The notes beneath the pieces were generated by a model that made no database searches, was not told the DNA's origin, and saw nothing but the letters and a program-made list of their open reading frames with translations. DNA of 64,000 nucleotides. It comes from Scleropages formosus. Taxonomy: Eukaryota; Chordata; Actinopteri; Osteoglossiformes; Osteoglossidae. Each line of letters begins with the position of its first letter. Positions within the stretch are counted from its first letter, which is position 1. The position numbers were made by a program, and so were the translations under genes. Below, one piece after another: positions 35,350 through 53,149 of this stretch. The stretch covers positions 18,184,783 through 18,248,782 of the forward strand of contig NC_041817.1 in assembly GCF_900964775.1 (NCBI RefSeq), in the 5' to 3' direction.

Positions 35350-38300
35350 CGATGTTTTGTACCGCATCCTCAGCGTTATTTTGTTTTGTTACAGTACGCG
35401 GTTTTTACCCTGTCGAGGTTTCAGTAAGCGACCCCCGGCGTTTTGAAATATGAAAGATGTGGAAATACGACAGTAATGATGGAAACATTTTTTTTTCACC
35501 GTGACAACAAACGCGTAGCTGCCCTGCCTCTGCAGTCAAGGAAGCGGCGGTGTAAAAAATTGAACCAGATTGAAAAGAACCATCGACCGGCTTTGATGAG
35601 ACGCAGATGTCCTGTGTCATTACAGAGGCGCGCGCTCCTAGGTGCTCCGGCACGGGCGAGGCCTCCTCCGATAGGCTGCGCCGCTGCCCGAAGTGGGTCG
35701 CGGGGGGCGGGGGGTTGCGGGGAGTTGCGGCGGGGGGGGACACACGTCTCCGGGGCTGGCTCGAAACTTGTACCTCAACTTGTTCATCATTAGTATTTGC
35801 AGAAACTTTCACAGGGAACACGGTGGCTTCCTAGGCGTCCTCAAACACCATCAGAGTCAGCAAATTGCATTAAGAATGGCATATTTAAAAATACACATGC
35901 TTGACAACCATAGCTCTTAATGAGACATAGATTTATGTATGTAGGGCGCCACAGAAATGCAAAGTCAATAGCCCGGTGTTGTCACGTTAACTTGACTCCG
36001 GTATCACTCACGGTGCATGTGTATTAATGCGAGAGAGAAATTTTCACCTAAGCTTTAGAAACATCTCGGCTTGATCTCCAAAAATAGATAACAAAAATAC
36101 ACGACCGAATGACTCCCATTGTTGATTATGATTATTTTTTTGGGACATGTGTTTCAGCATTGGATAGTAATGAGTAGTTTGCAGGGTTAAATCCCACCCC
36201 CCACCCGGATCGGGCTGTCCTTTAATCTATACGCCGTGCGCTGTCTGTTTATGTTTCTGTTTGCTGCGCCTCCCTTTTCGTCGTCATTGTTGTCTGAGTG
36301 CATGGGGCACAATGGCTTCAGCGAAGCTTTTGGGTTTTAAACATTTCACGTGGACGACTCGCTCGACCTGAGGATTTCGGAGATGCATTCATTTCTCATC
36401 CTCTTGGACACACACACACACACACACACACACTTCCCGCTCCGTGACAAGAGCACATTTCGGGGGACGGGGTCCAGGATGGAGGGGGGTATATGTGGAT
36501 GCCAACCACGGGCATCTCTGGGTGAGACTCTTGAGCACCGGCTTCGATGCCCATACTCTGCACTGTTGCACAGCTCCAAGGCTGATCCTGGAAACAGGAC
36601 ACCTCCCAAACACCGCATGCGAAACGGGGAAGGAAGGGTGTGAAGAAGCGCAGGGCCTTTCTGGGGCGAGGCCACGGGGGGGGGGGGGGCAGACTTCGTA
36701 CTGAAAATCCGAAGTGAATCCCCCCCACCAGAACTCCGACTCCGATGCTGCCACCTCGCACGCGTAACTGCACGTTATTGCCGTACGGACGTCTCGCGCG
36801 GAACTCGTTCTCGGAGAAATAATGGGCAAGCGATTGGTTGGCGCTCAAACGAACGGGCTGGCCGGGCTACTGCCGAGGGCACATTAAAGCGTCCGCCTGC
36901 GGCGCCCTCTCATGCGGATCTGACGCCGGGGGGACCGGCGACTTGTCTTCACATTAGCACATGGTCAAGGAGTACATGGATACACCGCCGTAATCTGCTT
37001 TCCTGTGCAATTAACCCACAATAATAGGGCTGCCGGTCGAGGGGTAAGAAGGATCACTGGGGGTTTAACGAGAGACGGAGACGTTCCTCATTCAGAACGC
37101 GGAGGCAAATATTTTCCCCCCCAGAAGAAGACCCAGATCTAACGCTAGCGTTCGCCACGCCATTAAGCGTCCGAGCAGCTCTCCGGGGCCAGACAAAGGC
37201 GTGGCGGGGCAGCGGGGGATGGCGAAACGGCTCCGTGGCGCGACGGGGAGGGCGAAGCCGAGGGGGCAAGGAGTCGGACGGCGGGACGGTGGCCGGGTTC
37301 GCCGGGTATAATAATAGATACGTTTGTCTTGACGGAGGCAGAAGGGTGTGCCGCATAAGGGAGGTATTGACCGCACGAGGGGGATGAGAAGAATGAGTGG
37401 AATTGAACGGCCCTTCTTGCGAGCGGAAAGAGAGGGAGAGCGAGAGCGCCGAAGAGAGAGGGTAAAAAAACTTGATGACACCCCGTTCCATTCTTCCACT
37501 CCTCCATCTTGCTGCGCCGCGCCGCGCCGCGCCGCACCGCACCGCACGGCGGGCTAAGCTGAGAGCTGTAATGTCATTAAATTGCAAATGCTTTTTTTTT
37601 TCATTCCCGACACACGCTGTTTACTTATCTGGCAAAAACATATGTTGGAAGGAATCCGTTAAATTCGGCCCATTGCCTTGGGTGAGAGTGCAATAGAAAC
37701 CGGCCCACCGGCGCCTCCCGTTGCCCCCTCCCGTCCCCCCCCACCCCACCCCACCCCACCCCACCCCCGACGTCCCTTTTTAGCGCGTCGCCTTATCTCC
37801 AAGGCTGCTTAGTGGCAAACTGGCAAGTTCAATGAAAAGTGAAGATACAGCGCAAGATTGGTGAAGAACAGTGCGGCCCGGGTGCGGCGGAAGAGGGTCA
37901 TCCCATTGCCGCCGATTTCGCCGCTCTCCCAATCTGCATAAACGACTGTTTTTAAGGCGTCTTCATGGGCCTGTATATTTTTCTCACTCTGCCACACACT
38001 TAATTTCACGGCCCGTGTTCTGAATATGCTTTAAATGCATATCTTCGATGCACCTTTAAGCCAGAGGAAAGGGGAAAGAGTTGGCGAGAGGAAAGGGGGG
38101 GTGACGGCGGCGGTGGTGGTGGGGGCGTGGGGGGGGGGTGTGTAGGCGCAAAACAAAATTAAAGATAAAATGGTGTGATTTGCACTACAGGTCTATTACG
38201 TCGTGGAATTTACATACGGTTTACCTCTGCAGTTCTGAGATTCTCCCTTTTTTGGACTTCCTTCATATCTGCACCGGCCTCATATAAATATGTATAACTC

Positions 38301-38750
38301 CGAGCGAAGGAAACCGAAATCCCAGCAGCGCGGGAAAGCGAAGTTTGCGTGCCGCACTTTGTCGGCGCAACTCGACGGTCCCGCCGGGACACGGCCGGCC
38401 CTCCGGACCCGCGCCGCGACGCCTGCCGCAAGGCTCTCATTTCACAGCAATCCGCGCCCGCCACGCTAAATAAAGCGGACGCGGCGACGTGCCGGTGCCG
38501 ACGCCGTGCTCGGCGGACGCGCTGCCCGCGCGCAGTACAGGGTTCGCGGGGGGACGGTGGCGGGTCTGCGCAATTGCCGTGAGTGCATTTAGCAGCAGAG
38601 GGCAGAGTAGTTAACAACAACACTTGTGGCAAGGAGTTCACCGTGCTGGTACCATTCTGTTGTGCAGCGACTAGTGATTATGTCAGATTTTTATCAGCAT
38701 ATTGTTCTCATTAGTCCTTTTGATGGCCAAATTCTGACTGGGAGCATAAG
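35350..38750. other. GC-rich, low-complexity intergenic block
   Basis: Contains (CA)n at about 36409-36433, a G run at 36677-36690, a ccgcg/ccgca pentamer array at about 37513-37546, (ccacc)n at about 37738-37768 and a G-rich tract at about 38093-38142. Several long ORFs on both strands (for example 36848-36396 and 37587-37054, minus) follow from the scarcity of stop codons in GC-rich sequence and carry no domain. CpG-rich islands here may be regulatory or an unrecognised promoter. Confidence 0.45.
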
Positions 38751-38754
38751 GGAC

Positions 38755-38955
38755 ATCTGGTAGTGTAGGGGTCAGAGCTGCTGCCTTTGGACCAAAAGGT
38801 TGTAGGTTTGATCCCCACCTCTGACTGTAGTACCCTTGAGCAAGGTACCTATCCTAAATTGCTCTAGTAAAATTTCCTGGCTCTGTAGGTAGATTAACCT
38901 TCTACTGTAAGTTGCTTTGGAGAAAAGCATCTGCTAAATGAATAAATATAAGTTG
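38755..38955 (+). repeat. SINE family C, near full length
   Basis: The head tggtagtgtaggggtcagag, B-box region gtaggtttgatcccc, a ctgtagtacccttgagcaag block and the tail gttgctttggagaaaagcat followed by ctgctaaatgaataaat. This is one of the best copies of the family here. Confidence 0.85.
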
Positions 38956-39174
38956 TTCAGCTGCTGCTCAAAATGACTAGACAGCCAGGGAACCCAATGA
39001 CACAAGTGAGTCAGGAGCCCCCTACTTGGGGTAAATGGTGGAATTTTAATTTCACTGGTAGCCTACACGTGTACAAGGTGCAGGTGCTGCGTCGGGTACC
39101 GCGATTCACGACGCTTACGGAACGGCGACTTGCCGTATGGTGACATTTATGGAATGGAACGGGGCACAAATTGA

Positions 39175-39435
39175 CAATTCTATTAAATTTCAATTTATTT
39201 TTATACAGTGCTCTGCTCACCAGAGTGACACAGAGCACTGGACAAGGCTGTATCATAAACAAGGCTACCAAGATTAATACAAAATTACAGAATGATATAA
39301 CACATGTAATTAAGCACAGAGTAAGCCAGCTGGCAACAGCGGAGAGGAAAACAAAAAAACTCCCAATAAGAGCCAAAGAGAGGAAAATGAACCTCTGGCG
39401 GTCCAAGCACCAGTGGCTGCCCACGCCCAGATTAA
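39175..39435. repeat. Probable dispersed repeat, family unknown
   Basis: The combination of caatttatttttatacagtg at one end and aaaaaactcccaataagagc in the middle resembles a dispersed sequence I have seen in many fish genomes. I cannot name the family, and only one copy lies in the window. The overlapping ORFs on both strands are chance. Confidence 0.35.
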
Positions 39436-40539
39436 AGATTAAAAGCTTCGGAAATAAAAATAATAAAAACGATCCCATATGTAGCCTATATTCAGCCCCA
39501 TCGGTGGTTATCTGTTCCACGAATGCGCGATGAGCTCGTTTTCCATATTTATCACTTTCTTTTCTAACTTTTCAGAATTCATTTGTTGTTGCTTTAATAC
39601 CCTCTTGTACTCTTTAAGAACTTTTCACCTAGACCAGTTTTTCAGCCAACCGTTTCTCCTTCCCGTGAATCTTAAAAATAATTTGGATCCATCTCGGCAA
39701 CGAGGATGGCTTCGGATTTAAATTGCGGGCTGGTTTTAAATTAAATGCCGATACGTTCGTTGGAAACAGGCGCTTAGAAACTCGCCCCTGTACTTTTCAT
39801 GAGTTTCTGATGAAAATTGCTAAGTAAATTCTTTCCCCCACCCTGGAGTTTAACACTTAATTATCACAGTGGCGCACAAAGTGACTTGCTTCCCTCCACG
39901 TTGAGGCTATTTTATGCCATATTTAAAATACTCTGCAGGAATTACAGGTAGGCTTGTCACTCACGCACAACTCGCCTTCTAACCGAACCGTGTGCTGCCC
40001 CCTCCTGGCTACATCCCCGACACCGTCGCTCTAAAGCTCTGCCGTTATCGACTTTATGTAGCCGAGTCCTTTGTCCAATGAGATTTAGCGTCCACCACTT
40101 TTCCATTTATACAGCAGGGAATTCTCACTGCATCTTACTGCATTATAGTACCTTAATGGTACAATAGGCCTTCAAATCAGGGATTACAATATGCAACAAG
40201 TGTAACCACTACGCCCCCTGCTGACCTCAACCTGTATTTCTTCCCTCTCACTTTTTAAATGATTGTGCAGCACATTAATACGCTGCACGTCGAACACGGG
40301 CCCACACGAGATGGCTGCGTACGACCTGCCCGGGGCTGTTTTATAGAGACTCTGACTACATTGGTCCCGTTCCTGAGAACCAAGTTCAGTTTTTCTTTCC
40401 GTTTCCAGCTGGTCCAGGTACGATTGTGCCAGGATGCTGTGATGAAGGCACTAAGCTGCTGAATGATCACATCTGCATGTTGTATACGTAAGGAATCCGT
40501 ATGCGGAGTACTCAGGTACGCGTTACAATAAACAGATCC

Positions 40540-41665
40540 TTTATTTACAGACAAAAATTAAACAGCGTACAAAAACATGCATACTAATTCTCTATAGTGG
40601 TACTGAGAGGCACCTTTTCTAAGGGCAAATACCAGTCTAGCTGTTACACTACTCGTTCTTCACAGGCACTTAAATGGATAAATCTGCAGCAATGCACATT
40701 TTAAATACCTTTTTTTAATAGAAAATTATGACAGTATCTTATATTCAAGTACAATAAATCAGTAAAAATAACTGACACGCAGCCATTTTGCTGTATTACT
40801 TTTCCTTTAAATGCATTGCAAATATTAATGTTTCATAAATAAAAACGATCTTTGTAGCATTTCTATATTTACACACACACCTCAAAATATCTGGTTAAAT
40901 AATTCTTTATTCCTCTCAATATTTTTATGATATACTGTCTCTATCCTTAAATCCACCCCCCCTCCCCTTCCAAAATAGGATTTTTCACCTTTCAATAGTC
41001 ATCCAAAATGAATTTTTTATGCTAATATTCATCTCTCCCCCCCCAACCAAATGCTGGAGTTTTGGTTCAAGTCAAAAGGAGGTATTTGGTTCAGTTGTTG
41101 AAAGTGACACCCCACTGATGCTTCTTTCTGCTTGTCGTTTGCATATCTACACTTTCAGTACACTTGGCACATATATTGGGGGAAATGGGCTACATGTACA
41201 ATACCACAGGGAACGTGAAATTACACGTTAAACCATATTTGAATAAATGAATTTACATTTATATTACATTTTAAGTTTGGCCTCGACCTGTGTGACAATT
41301 AAGTTAAAGAACAAAGTAAGATATCAACACTTTTCCCGCCAAACAAAAACAGTACTGAGTACTTACACACACACACAATTGTGAAGAGAGCCTTCAATAA
41401 TCCCCATTTTCGTGTGTGTGCTGTCGGAGACGCGCAAGTTTGTTTTTCTTAGGGCAACTCAGATAAGTTCCCCGTAAAAGCGGAAAAGCTCTACGTGAAG
41501 CAAGTCTCCTCGTCCGTCCCTTTCGTAGGAGTGGCCCCTCTCGGGTGGCCCCTTCTCGCACCGTCGGCCGAGCTGACTCTCGGCCTCCGCCGGACTTCTC
41601 CGGTCCAGCCTGGTGGGCCCCCCTAATGGATCCGCTTGGCTCCGGCAGGTCACCGAGCTGCTGGT
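40540..41665 (-). other. gpr180 3' UTR (probable)
   Basis: AT-rich non-coding sequence after the gpr180 stop. AATAAA signals on the minus strand lie at 40911-40906 and 40545-40540. Either could end the transcript. Confidence 0.45.
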
Positions 41666-47090
<5,425 letters not shown>

Positions 47091-47970
47091 TGTTTTCGTT
47101 AAACTTAAAAAAGGATTATAGTTTAGACTTTAGTAACAGCTCCGCTAAACTGTGGTTACCAATGAATGGAGCGAGTACGCGCTGTTGCCCATTGCCCACT
47201 GCCCACCCGGTTTGTTTGGCACCTCATTTATCCAATAAAATGATGACTTTCTCTATCTGTCAAAGCAAGGAGCCAATAAACTGAAAGAAGGGCGGGAACT
47301 TCACCGGCCAACTCAGACCTCCAGTTGATACGTGTCAGGACTACCGTAAAAGCGCAAGCCTGTCGTAAAGACTGTATAATTTACCGAAGCAAAAAATTAA
47401 ATTCTTCATGGAGTGTGCATACAAGTATTTCTACAAAATCACAGAAATGTATTCAGATTTTTCCAGAAATACACGATATATTGGGAAAACAGTTTTCAGG
47501 GAAACAGGACAGCTTGATGCCGTAAATCGTTTTGTACTGCCCAACGACAGCGGAAGTGGCGCGCGACGCCAAAGTGCGGCTTGGTGAAAGTTACGCTGAA
47601 ACGTCTTAACCTTAAAAATTACCCCCTGGCTCATGTTTTCGTCAGATGACGGCGGTTGAACAGTCATCAACAATGTAACGGGCTAAACTTAACTTTCTGT
47701 GCCTCAGGCTGCCACGTCGCATTAACGTTGTTATACAGTCAGTGTTGTTTGGCTTTGGGGGTCCTCATTTGATTTGCCTCAGAACCGCAGCACAGAGCGA
47801 CGGCGACCGGCGATAATCATGAGACGGTTCCGTTGCTTTGGCAAAAGTGCAACCTCATGAAAGCAGTCGCATCCTCGCGGAGATCATGAGACATGGAACG
47901 TGCTTGTCCCTCGTGTGTCTTTTTTTTTCGAGCAGATAGTCTGCGAACGGCCCTCAGTGCGTAAGCAGGG
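47091..47970. promoter_or_regulatory. Shared head-to-head promoter region of gpr180 and tgds
   Basis: The two start codons are 880 bases apart and face away from each other. Three CCAAT boxes lie near gpr180 (47159-47163, 47232-47236 and 47273-47277). An ETS-type cggaagtg site (47551-47558) sits in a short CpG-containing stretch near the middle. CCAAT and ETS sites without a TATA box are usual in broadly expressed bidirectional promoters. The human pair has the same head-to-head layout. Confidence 0.7.
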
Positions 47971-50900
47971 ATGTTTGTGAGTCACACGCGGGAGTCCAGC
48001 AGTGCAAAGCCAAAGGGGGGCGTCCAGAAGGGCGTCCTGGTCACGGGGGGCGCGGGCTTCATGTAAGTATTTACTATGGATATCACACTTTTGAGGTTTA
48101 ATACTGTTTCTTCTTTTTCTTATTATTTTGCTGATGATGATGAGATGAGAAGACATATTTACATGTATTTAGCAGATGCTTTTCTCCAAAACCGACTTCC
48201 AGTGAACAATCAATCATAGTGTTACCAGTTCACACACCTAATTCACAAAGTGATTTACACTGCTAAATACACTACTTCATGGGTCACTCATCCATACATC
48301 AGTGCAACACATTGTCTCTGTGTCACTCACACACTGGGGGGGGAACCTGAACAGCATGTTTTTGGACTGTGGGCGGAAACCAGAGCACCTGGAGGAAACC
48401 CACACAACACAAACATGGGGAGAACATGCAAACTCCACACAGATTGTGCAGGGATCGAACCCACATCCTCTTGCACCACCCAGGTGCTGTGAGGCAGCAG
48501 CGCTACTCACTGTGCCACCGTGCCATCAAATTTGGTTGCAAGTTGATGGTAATCTGGACACCAAAAGTACAATCTTTTGGTTATTTTGATTGTTCCAGTA
48601 AACATATATCCCTTCTTATTTAGCGGATCACATATGATCATCACCCTTGTAGAAAAATTCCCACAGTGGCAGATCATCAATTTAGACAAGGTAAGGTTTC
48701 TTTCCTGAAAAAGCTTAATGCAACTTCTTATTTTGATACTTTTTTTTTCCTATGGTTATATTGTGTTTTATGTGTTTTATGAATTCATGGTTCCTTGATC
48801 AAGCGTAGTAGAGTAGATATCGAACACAGTACCTTCAGATTTCAAGACGACAGCCCTTAACACTTTTTCAGTCACTCTCCCAAGTGACAGAAATAATAGA
48901 ATTGACAAAATGATAATTTGTATGTGTTGAGTTTTCTTGATATACTGATCCTGCCTCTGTTTTTCAGACTTAGTTTACGTTTACTTTTATTTAGAGCACG
49001 CTTCTCTTCAGAGCAGCTTGATGTGTTAAGCTAAATGCAAAATTTTACTGATTTATCCAACTTTGTAATTTTTTTTTTACTGGATAATTACTTGGCTCAA
49101 AGGTACTACAAGCGGTGGGATTTGAACCTGAGTCCTTTCAGTGGAAGACAGCAGCTCTAACCACTACAGTACCTGCTGCTCTAGTAGTGATGATTTATGT
49201 TTATATTTATTTGTTTACCTCACGCTTTTCACCAAAATGTTGTAACGAATCTATAATGTTAAGGTTACAATTATTACAAACTTCTATGTATTTGTATTTT
49301 CTCGGAACCGATTCTGTGTCTGTGTTGTTGAGACCAAATTCTGTTTTGTTGCTGAATTAAATAATTTACTTGTTTAATTTTCACCTAGCTGGATAGCTGT
49401 TCAAGTCTTAAAAACCTCTCATCTGTTGATCAGAGACCAAATTATAAGTTCATTCAGGTAAGACCTGCTATTGAAACATGGAACTGTGTTGCAACATTGT
49501 TGTTGCTCTTTTAGGCAGTTCATGTAGGTTTTTAAACTTAATCAGTTGTTTTATACTTATTTTTGTTTATAGGGGGACATATGCAATCCATATTTAATAA
49601 ACACTCTCTTTGAGAGAGAGAACATTGATATTGTCTTCCATTTTGCTGCTCAGACACATGTAGGTGAGTATGAAATTCTCTTGAACTATGATTTTTTTGA
49701 TGAGTTTGAAAAAATAAGCAGGAAATCCAGACTTTGTCCAGTCCTAATTTTTATGATGTTCTGTTTTTTATTTTTTATCCTGATTTTTCCATTGTGGAAT
49801 AAATTTGTCACTGTCCCAAGTGTACACCAGTCGCAAACCAAAATCAGTCAGCTTTAAAAACTTTGGCCGGAACAGTCTGTCTTTTTCTACAGGCTTGTTT
49901 TACTTTTGGAAGCTATCATTTTCCCAATTTGTCTTATGTGCGGGGGTGCGGTGGCGCAGTGGGTTGGACCGCAGTCCTGCTGTCCAGTGGGTCTGGGGTT
50001 CAAGTCCCGCTTGGGGTACCTTGCGACGGACTGGCGTCCCGTCCTGGGTGTGTCCCCTCCCCCCTCCGGCCTTACGCTCTGTGTTGCCGGGTAGGCTCCG
50101 GTTCCCCGTGGCCCTGTAAGGGACAAGCGGTTCTGATAATGTGTGTGTGTGTGTGTGTCTTATGTGCTTTTAGATCATTCCTTCAGGTGGCCTGCTGAGT
50201 TCAAGCGGGTGAATGTCGACGGTACTCGTGTGCTGTTAAAGGCAGCGTGTGAGGCTGGAGTTGAGAAGTTCATTTATGCGAGCACTGATGAGGTGTATGG
50301 AGAAAGCATCGACAAGGTTGGCTATTAAAATATCCATGTAGTGTTACATAGTTAATCCTGTAATTGTTTCATCTTGTTAAAAGCAGTTGTTACACTGATT
50401 ACAGATGTATTAGTTTGAGTACTTAATAGTTGGTTTGGATTTTAGGAGTGTGATGAGTTTTGTCCAAGGCAGCCTTCAAATCCGTACGCCGCATCAAAAG
50501 CTGCTGCTGAGTCCATTGTGTTGTCGTACTGGAAGAAGTACAAGGTAATTACTGTTTACACCACTACTATTATAGCCATTGCTACAATTGAATAACTTAA
50601 TCACATTGGGAATCTTTCTAATTGTATGTAATTAATTATTTATTATACATGGTGCTTATACTTTATGCTGAACAATTACCATGCCTAATTTTATGAAAAT
50701 CATTATATTGGTTTGTTTTACCATTTGTATTTCAAAGGTTGCTTGAAGTAATTCCACATTTTGAGTTTACTGTGCGATGCATATTATGTGTAAATTGATG
50801 TAGATGTTTTAAAAGTTTTTCCATGTCATTTTTTGATATTCTGATTAGTTGGTGTGTCTATTATTATTTTTTAAACAAAGCTGCCTGTAATTGTGACAAG

Positions 50901-52890
50901 AAGCAACAATGTTTATGGACCTCATCAGTATCTGGAGAAGGTGAGAGACTGTTGGCTTTTCTAAAAACAGTTTTTCTTTCTGTTGAAATGGTTGGTGCAG
51001 TGAACACAACTGTAAAATTGTACAGGTGTTTAACAGTTTTGTTTGTTATGCAGGTCATTCCAAAGTTTATTTCACTTCTTCTGCTGAATAAAAAATGGTA
51101 AGACTGTATTACAAAAGAATGAACTTTTTTAATGAAAATTTTTTTTTGGAGGGGGTCCCGTAATGATTATCAGATTGGAACAGAACCCAGTTCTGTGACA
51201 AGTCTTGGCTATAAAACTGAAACAGTTTTGAGAAATAGGAGCTCTACTGAACCCAGTTGTGGGATCAATCTTGATTTTCTCCAATGCTCTTTTGTGACCT
51301 TTCTCCTCAAGTCCTATCCAAGGTTCGGGGCTCCAGTCAAGACACTTCCTGCATACAGATGATGCAATTGAGGCCTTCCTCACTGTCATGGAGAAGGGTG
51401 TTCCAGGAGAGATATACAACATGGGCTCCAACTTTGAACTGTCAATCATTCAGCTTGCTAGAGAGTTAATTAAGATGGTATGTACTAAGTCACTATACAC
51501 TGAAATGCAGGAATTGTCACAGAAGGAAAATATAACTTGGTACTTGTTTCGTCAGTGTACTTTATTGTAGTTTGTGACCGTCAGACTCTTGTCATCTGTC
51601 CAAAATGCATTAAATTATTTCTGTTTTGGAAGATTATCATATGGTCATTTAAAGTTGTAGGAAGTCAGCTTGAGAAGTTTTCTTTGGCCATTAAAAGGAA
51701 AAAGGGACAAGCTGATGTTTGTTTCTGCAACTGCCTTTGGAAGCTTGAGTTCATCTCCGTTCATTCATGCACACACAAAGTAACTGTATAAGAAAACTTG
51801 AGAATTAGTAATGTATGGAAAGTCTTATTGTTTTGCTTTTAAAGAAAAACTCGTGAGTGCAATTTTTTTTTTTTTTTTTAAAGAAGTTTTCTATAGAAAA
51901 AGAATGACAAGGGTTTTTGTTGCCAGCAAGAGAAGTAGTAGTTCCTGTTACCTTTGTTTGTTTCAGATGAAGAGCACCTCTGCCGAAGAAGATTTCAACA
52001 ACTGGCTTGACTTTGTTGAAGACCGGTGAGGTTTGCATGGTCTCTGTGACACAATCGCCCAAGATGTGAAATTGTTCCATGTCCCTGAACACAGCACTGA
52101 AATACATACTGTATGAAATGTAGAATATGAACTTAATATATAATATACCTTAAAACATTGCTCTAAATGGCTGAATTTCTTGACATTTTTCAGCTTTACT
52201 CCATTTATGCAGCTTGATTTATTGAAGCAATTTATTTACCTCTTTAATGGGCATTATGGTAATATCAACATGCTGTGTGGTGGTCACAAGTAATCCAGTA
52301 CCTAACTCTCTGTGCCAGTTCCTCTTGAATAAGAGCCTTTGAGGTTTGAATAATAATGAACATTGTGGCACTTAATGGCAAACGTAAATTCGGTGAGATA
52401 AACCCGTGAAGAGGAAGAAGCCGCCCAGTTGAATTTCTTGTAAAACCAACTGATGCGGTTGAGCAGTTTGGGTGAGGGTGTGAACGAGTGTTAACTTTGA
52501 CAGGAGCCCATATTACTTTTGTTGTTTGCTTGCAGTCCTCACAATGACCTGCGGTACCCCATGAACTCGGACAAGCTGCAGGGGCTTGGCTGGAAGCCCT
52601 GTGTAACTTGGCCTGAGGGGATCAGAAAGACAGGTTGGTTAGCCTGTAACTCACACACTTCATTTAACACTGTAATTAGTACTGTTAGTGTGAAGAAGGG
52701 TTAGTGAGAGGTTTTTTTTTTTTTTAAGTCTAAATATTACCTCTTTCCCTTCAAGTTCCTCATGTCTTAGTAAAGTGTCTGTGAATATTGTATAGTACAT
52801 AAAGCACGGACATGTCTTTGTCTTTCAGTTGAGTGGTACAGAGCGCATCCAAACCATTGGTCAGTCATTGAAGGGTCGACACAGCTCTGA
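47971..52890 (+). CDS. tgds: TGDS, dTDP-D-glucose 4,6-dehydratase-like SDR protein, complete, twelve coding exons
   Basis: Exons: 47971-48062, 48624-48690, 49389-49457, 49573-49663, 50174-50316, 50446-50544, 50881-50940, 51054-51097, 51312-51477, 51967-52025, 52536-52633, 52829-52890. All introns are GT-AG and in phase, giving 349 residues (human about 350). It is an extended short-chain dehydrogenase. The NAD-binding TGGAGFIG is at residues 25-32. The catalytic STDEVYG has T144, D145 and E146, and the YxxxK pair is Y168/K172 in [25 protein letters not shown] and [14 protein letters not shown] follow. The active site looks intact. The family makes 4-keto-6-deoxy nucleotide sugars; human TGDS is mutated in Catel-Manzke syndrome and its vertebrate substrate is less settled than that of bacterial RmlB. 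A SINE lies just before exon 5. Confidence 0.96.
48146..48527 (-). mobile_element. tRNA-derived SINE, family B with L2-type tail, in tgds intron 1
   Basis: On the minus strand: the head ggtggcacagtgagtagcgc, B box ggttcgatccc, a gtgtggagtttgcatgttct block, a gtttccgcccacagtccaaa block, then about 130 bases ending in ttttggagaaaagcatctgc and aaatacatgtaaat. It is full length or nearly so. Its tail matches the L2-type tail of the LINE pieces, unlike the family B copies at 1.5, 30.7 and 34.6 kb. Confidence 0.8.
48962..49186 (-). repeat. SINE family C, degenerate, in tgds intron 2
   Basis: On the minus strand: the head ctagagcagcaggtactgta, then gttagagctgctgtcttcca, caggttcaaatcccacc as the B-box region, gtagtacctttgagccaag and a tail relic with gaagagaagcgtgctct. 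Confidence 0.7.
49931..50167 (+). mobile_element. SINE family A insertion at the tgds intron 4 acceptor, 11-bp target duplication
   Basis: The SINE at 49942-50156 is flanked by two copies of gtcttatgtgc (49931-49941 and 50157-50167). Head gcggtggcgcagtgggttgg, B-box region ggttcaagtcccgc, body ggactggcgtcccgtcc, end cggttctgataatg and (GT)n. Only ttttag separates the second target copy from tgds exon 5 (50174). The exact duplication indicates a fairly recent insertion. Confidence 0.93.
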
Positions 52891-53145
52891 TGATATAACG
52901 CAGACTGAGAGCTGTAGGGTCCACTGGAACTTGGAGACTCTTACTGTCCAGAGCTTTGAGACCTCTGTATCATATTGAATCATTTTCATTGAATGATTCA
53001 ATTCAATGATTCAATGATTTCATTTTTTAGCCAGAATTGTGAAAATATGAAACATATGCTGATGAATGTGTTGTTCAGTACTTAATATTGTGCCTTATTC
53101 TATTCTGTAACAGAATTGTGAAAAATAAAGTTTTAAGTAAAAAAG
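52891..53145 (+). other. tgds 3' UTR
   Basis: A short 3' UTR between the stop codon and the polyadenylation site. It contains a local repeat of the type tcaatgattcaatgatt at about 52975-53020. Confidence 0.7.
53124..53129 (+). terminator. Polyadenylation signal, tgds
   Basis: AATAAA about 235 bases after the stop codon, preceded by gaattgtgaa and followed by T/G-rich sequence. Confidence 0.75.
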
Positions 53146-53149
53146 AAAC

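Noticed and set aside
34944-35453. 169-codon plus-strand ORF
   Set aside because: It runs through a SINE family A copy, its (GT)n tail and a poly-A tract; no domain.
36389-37587. Several 109-177-codon minus-strand ORFs in overlapping frames
   Set aside because: They overlap each other in different frames within GC-rich low-complexity sequence where stop codons are rare.
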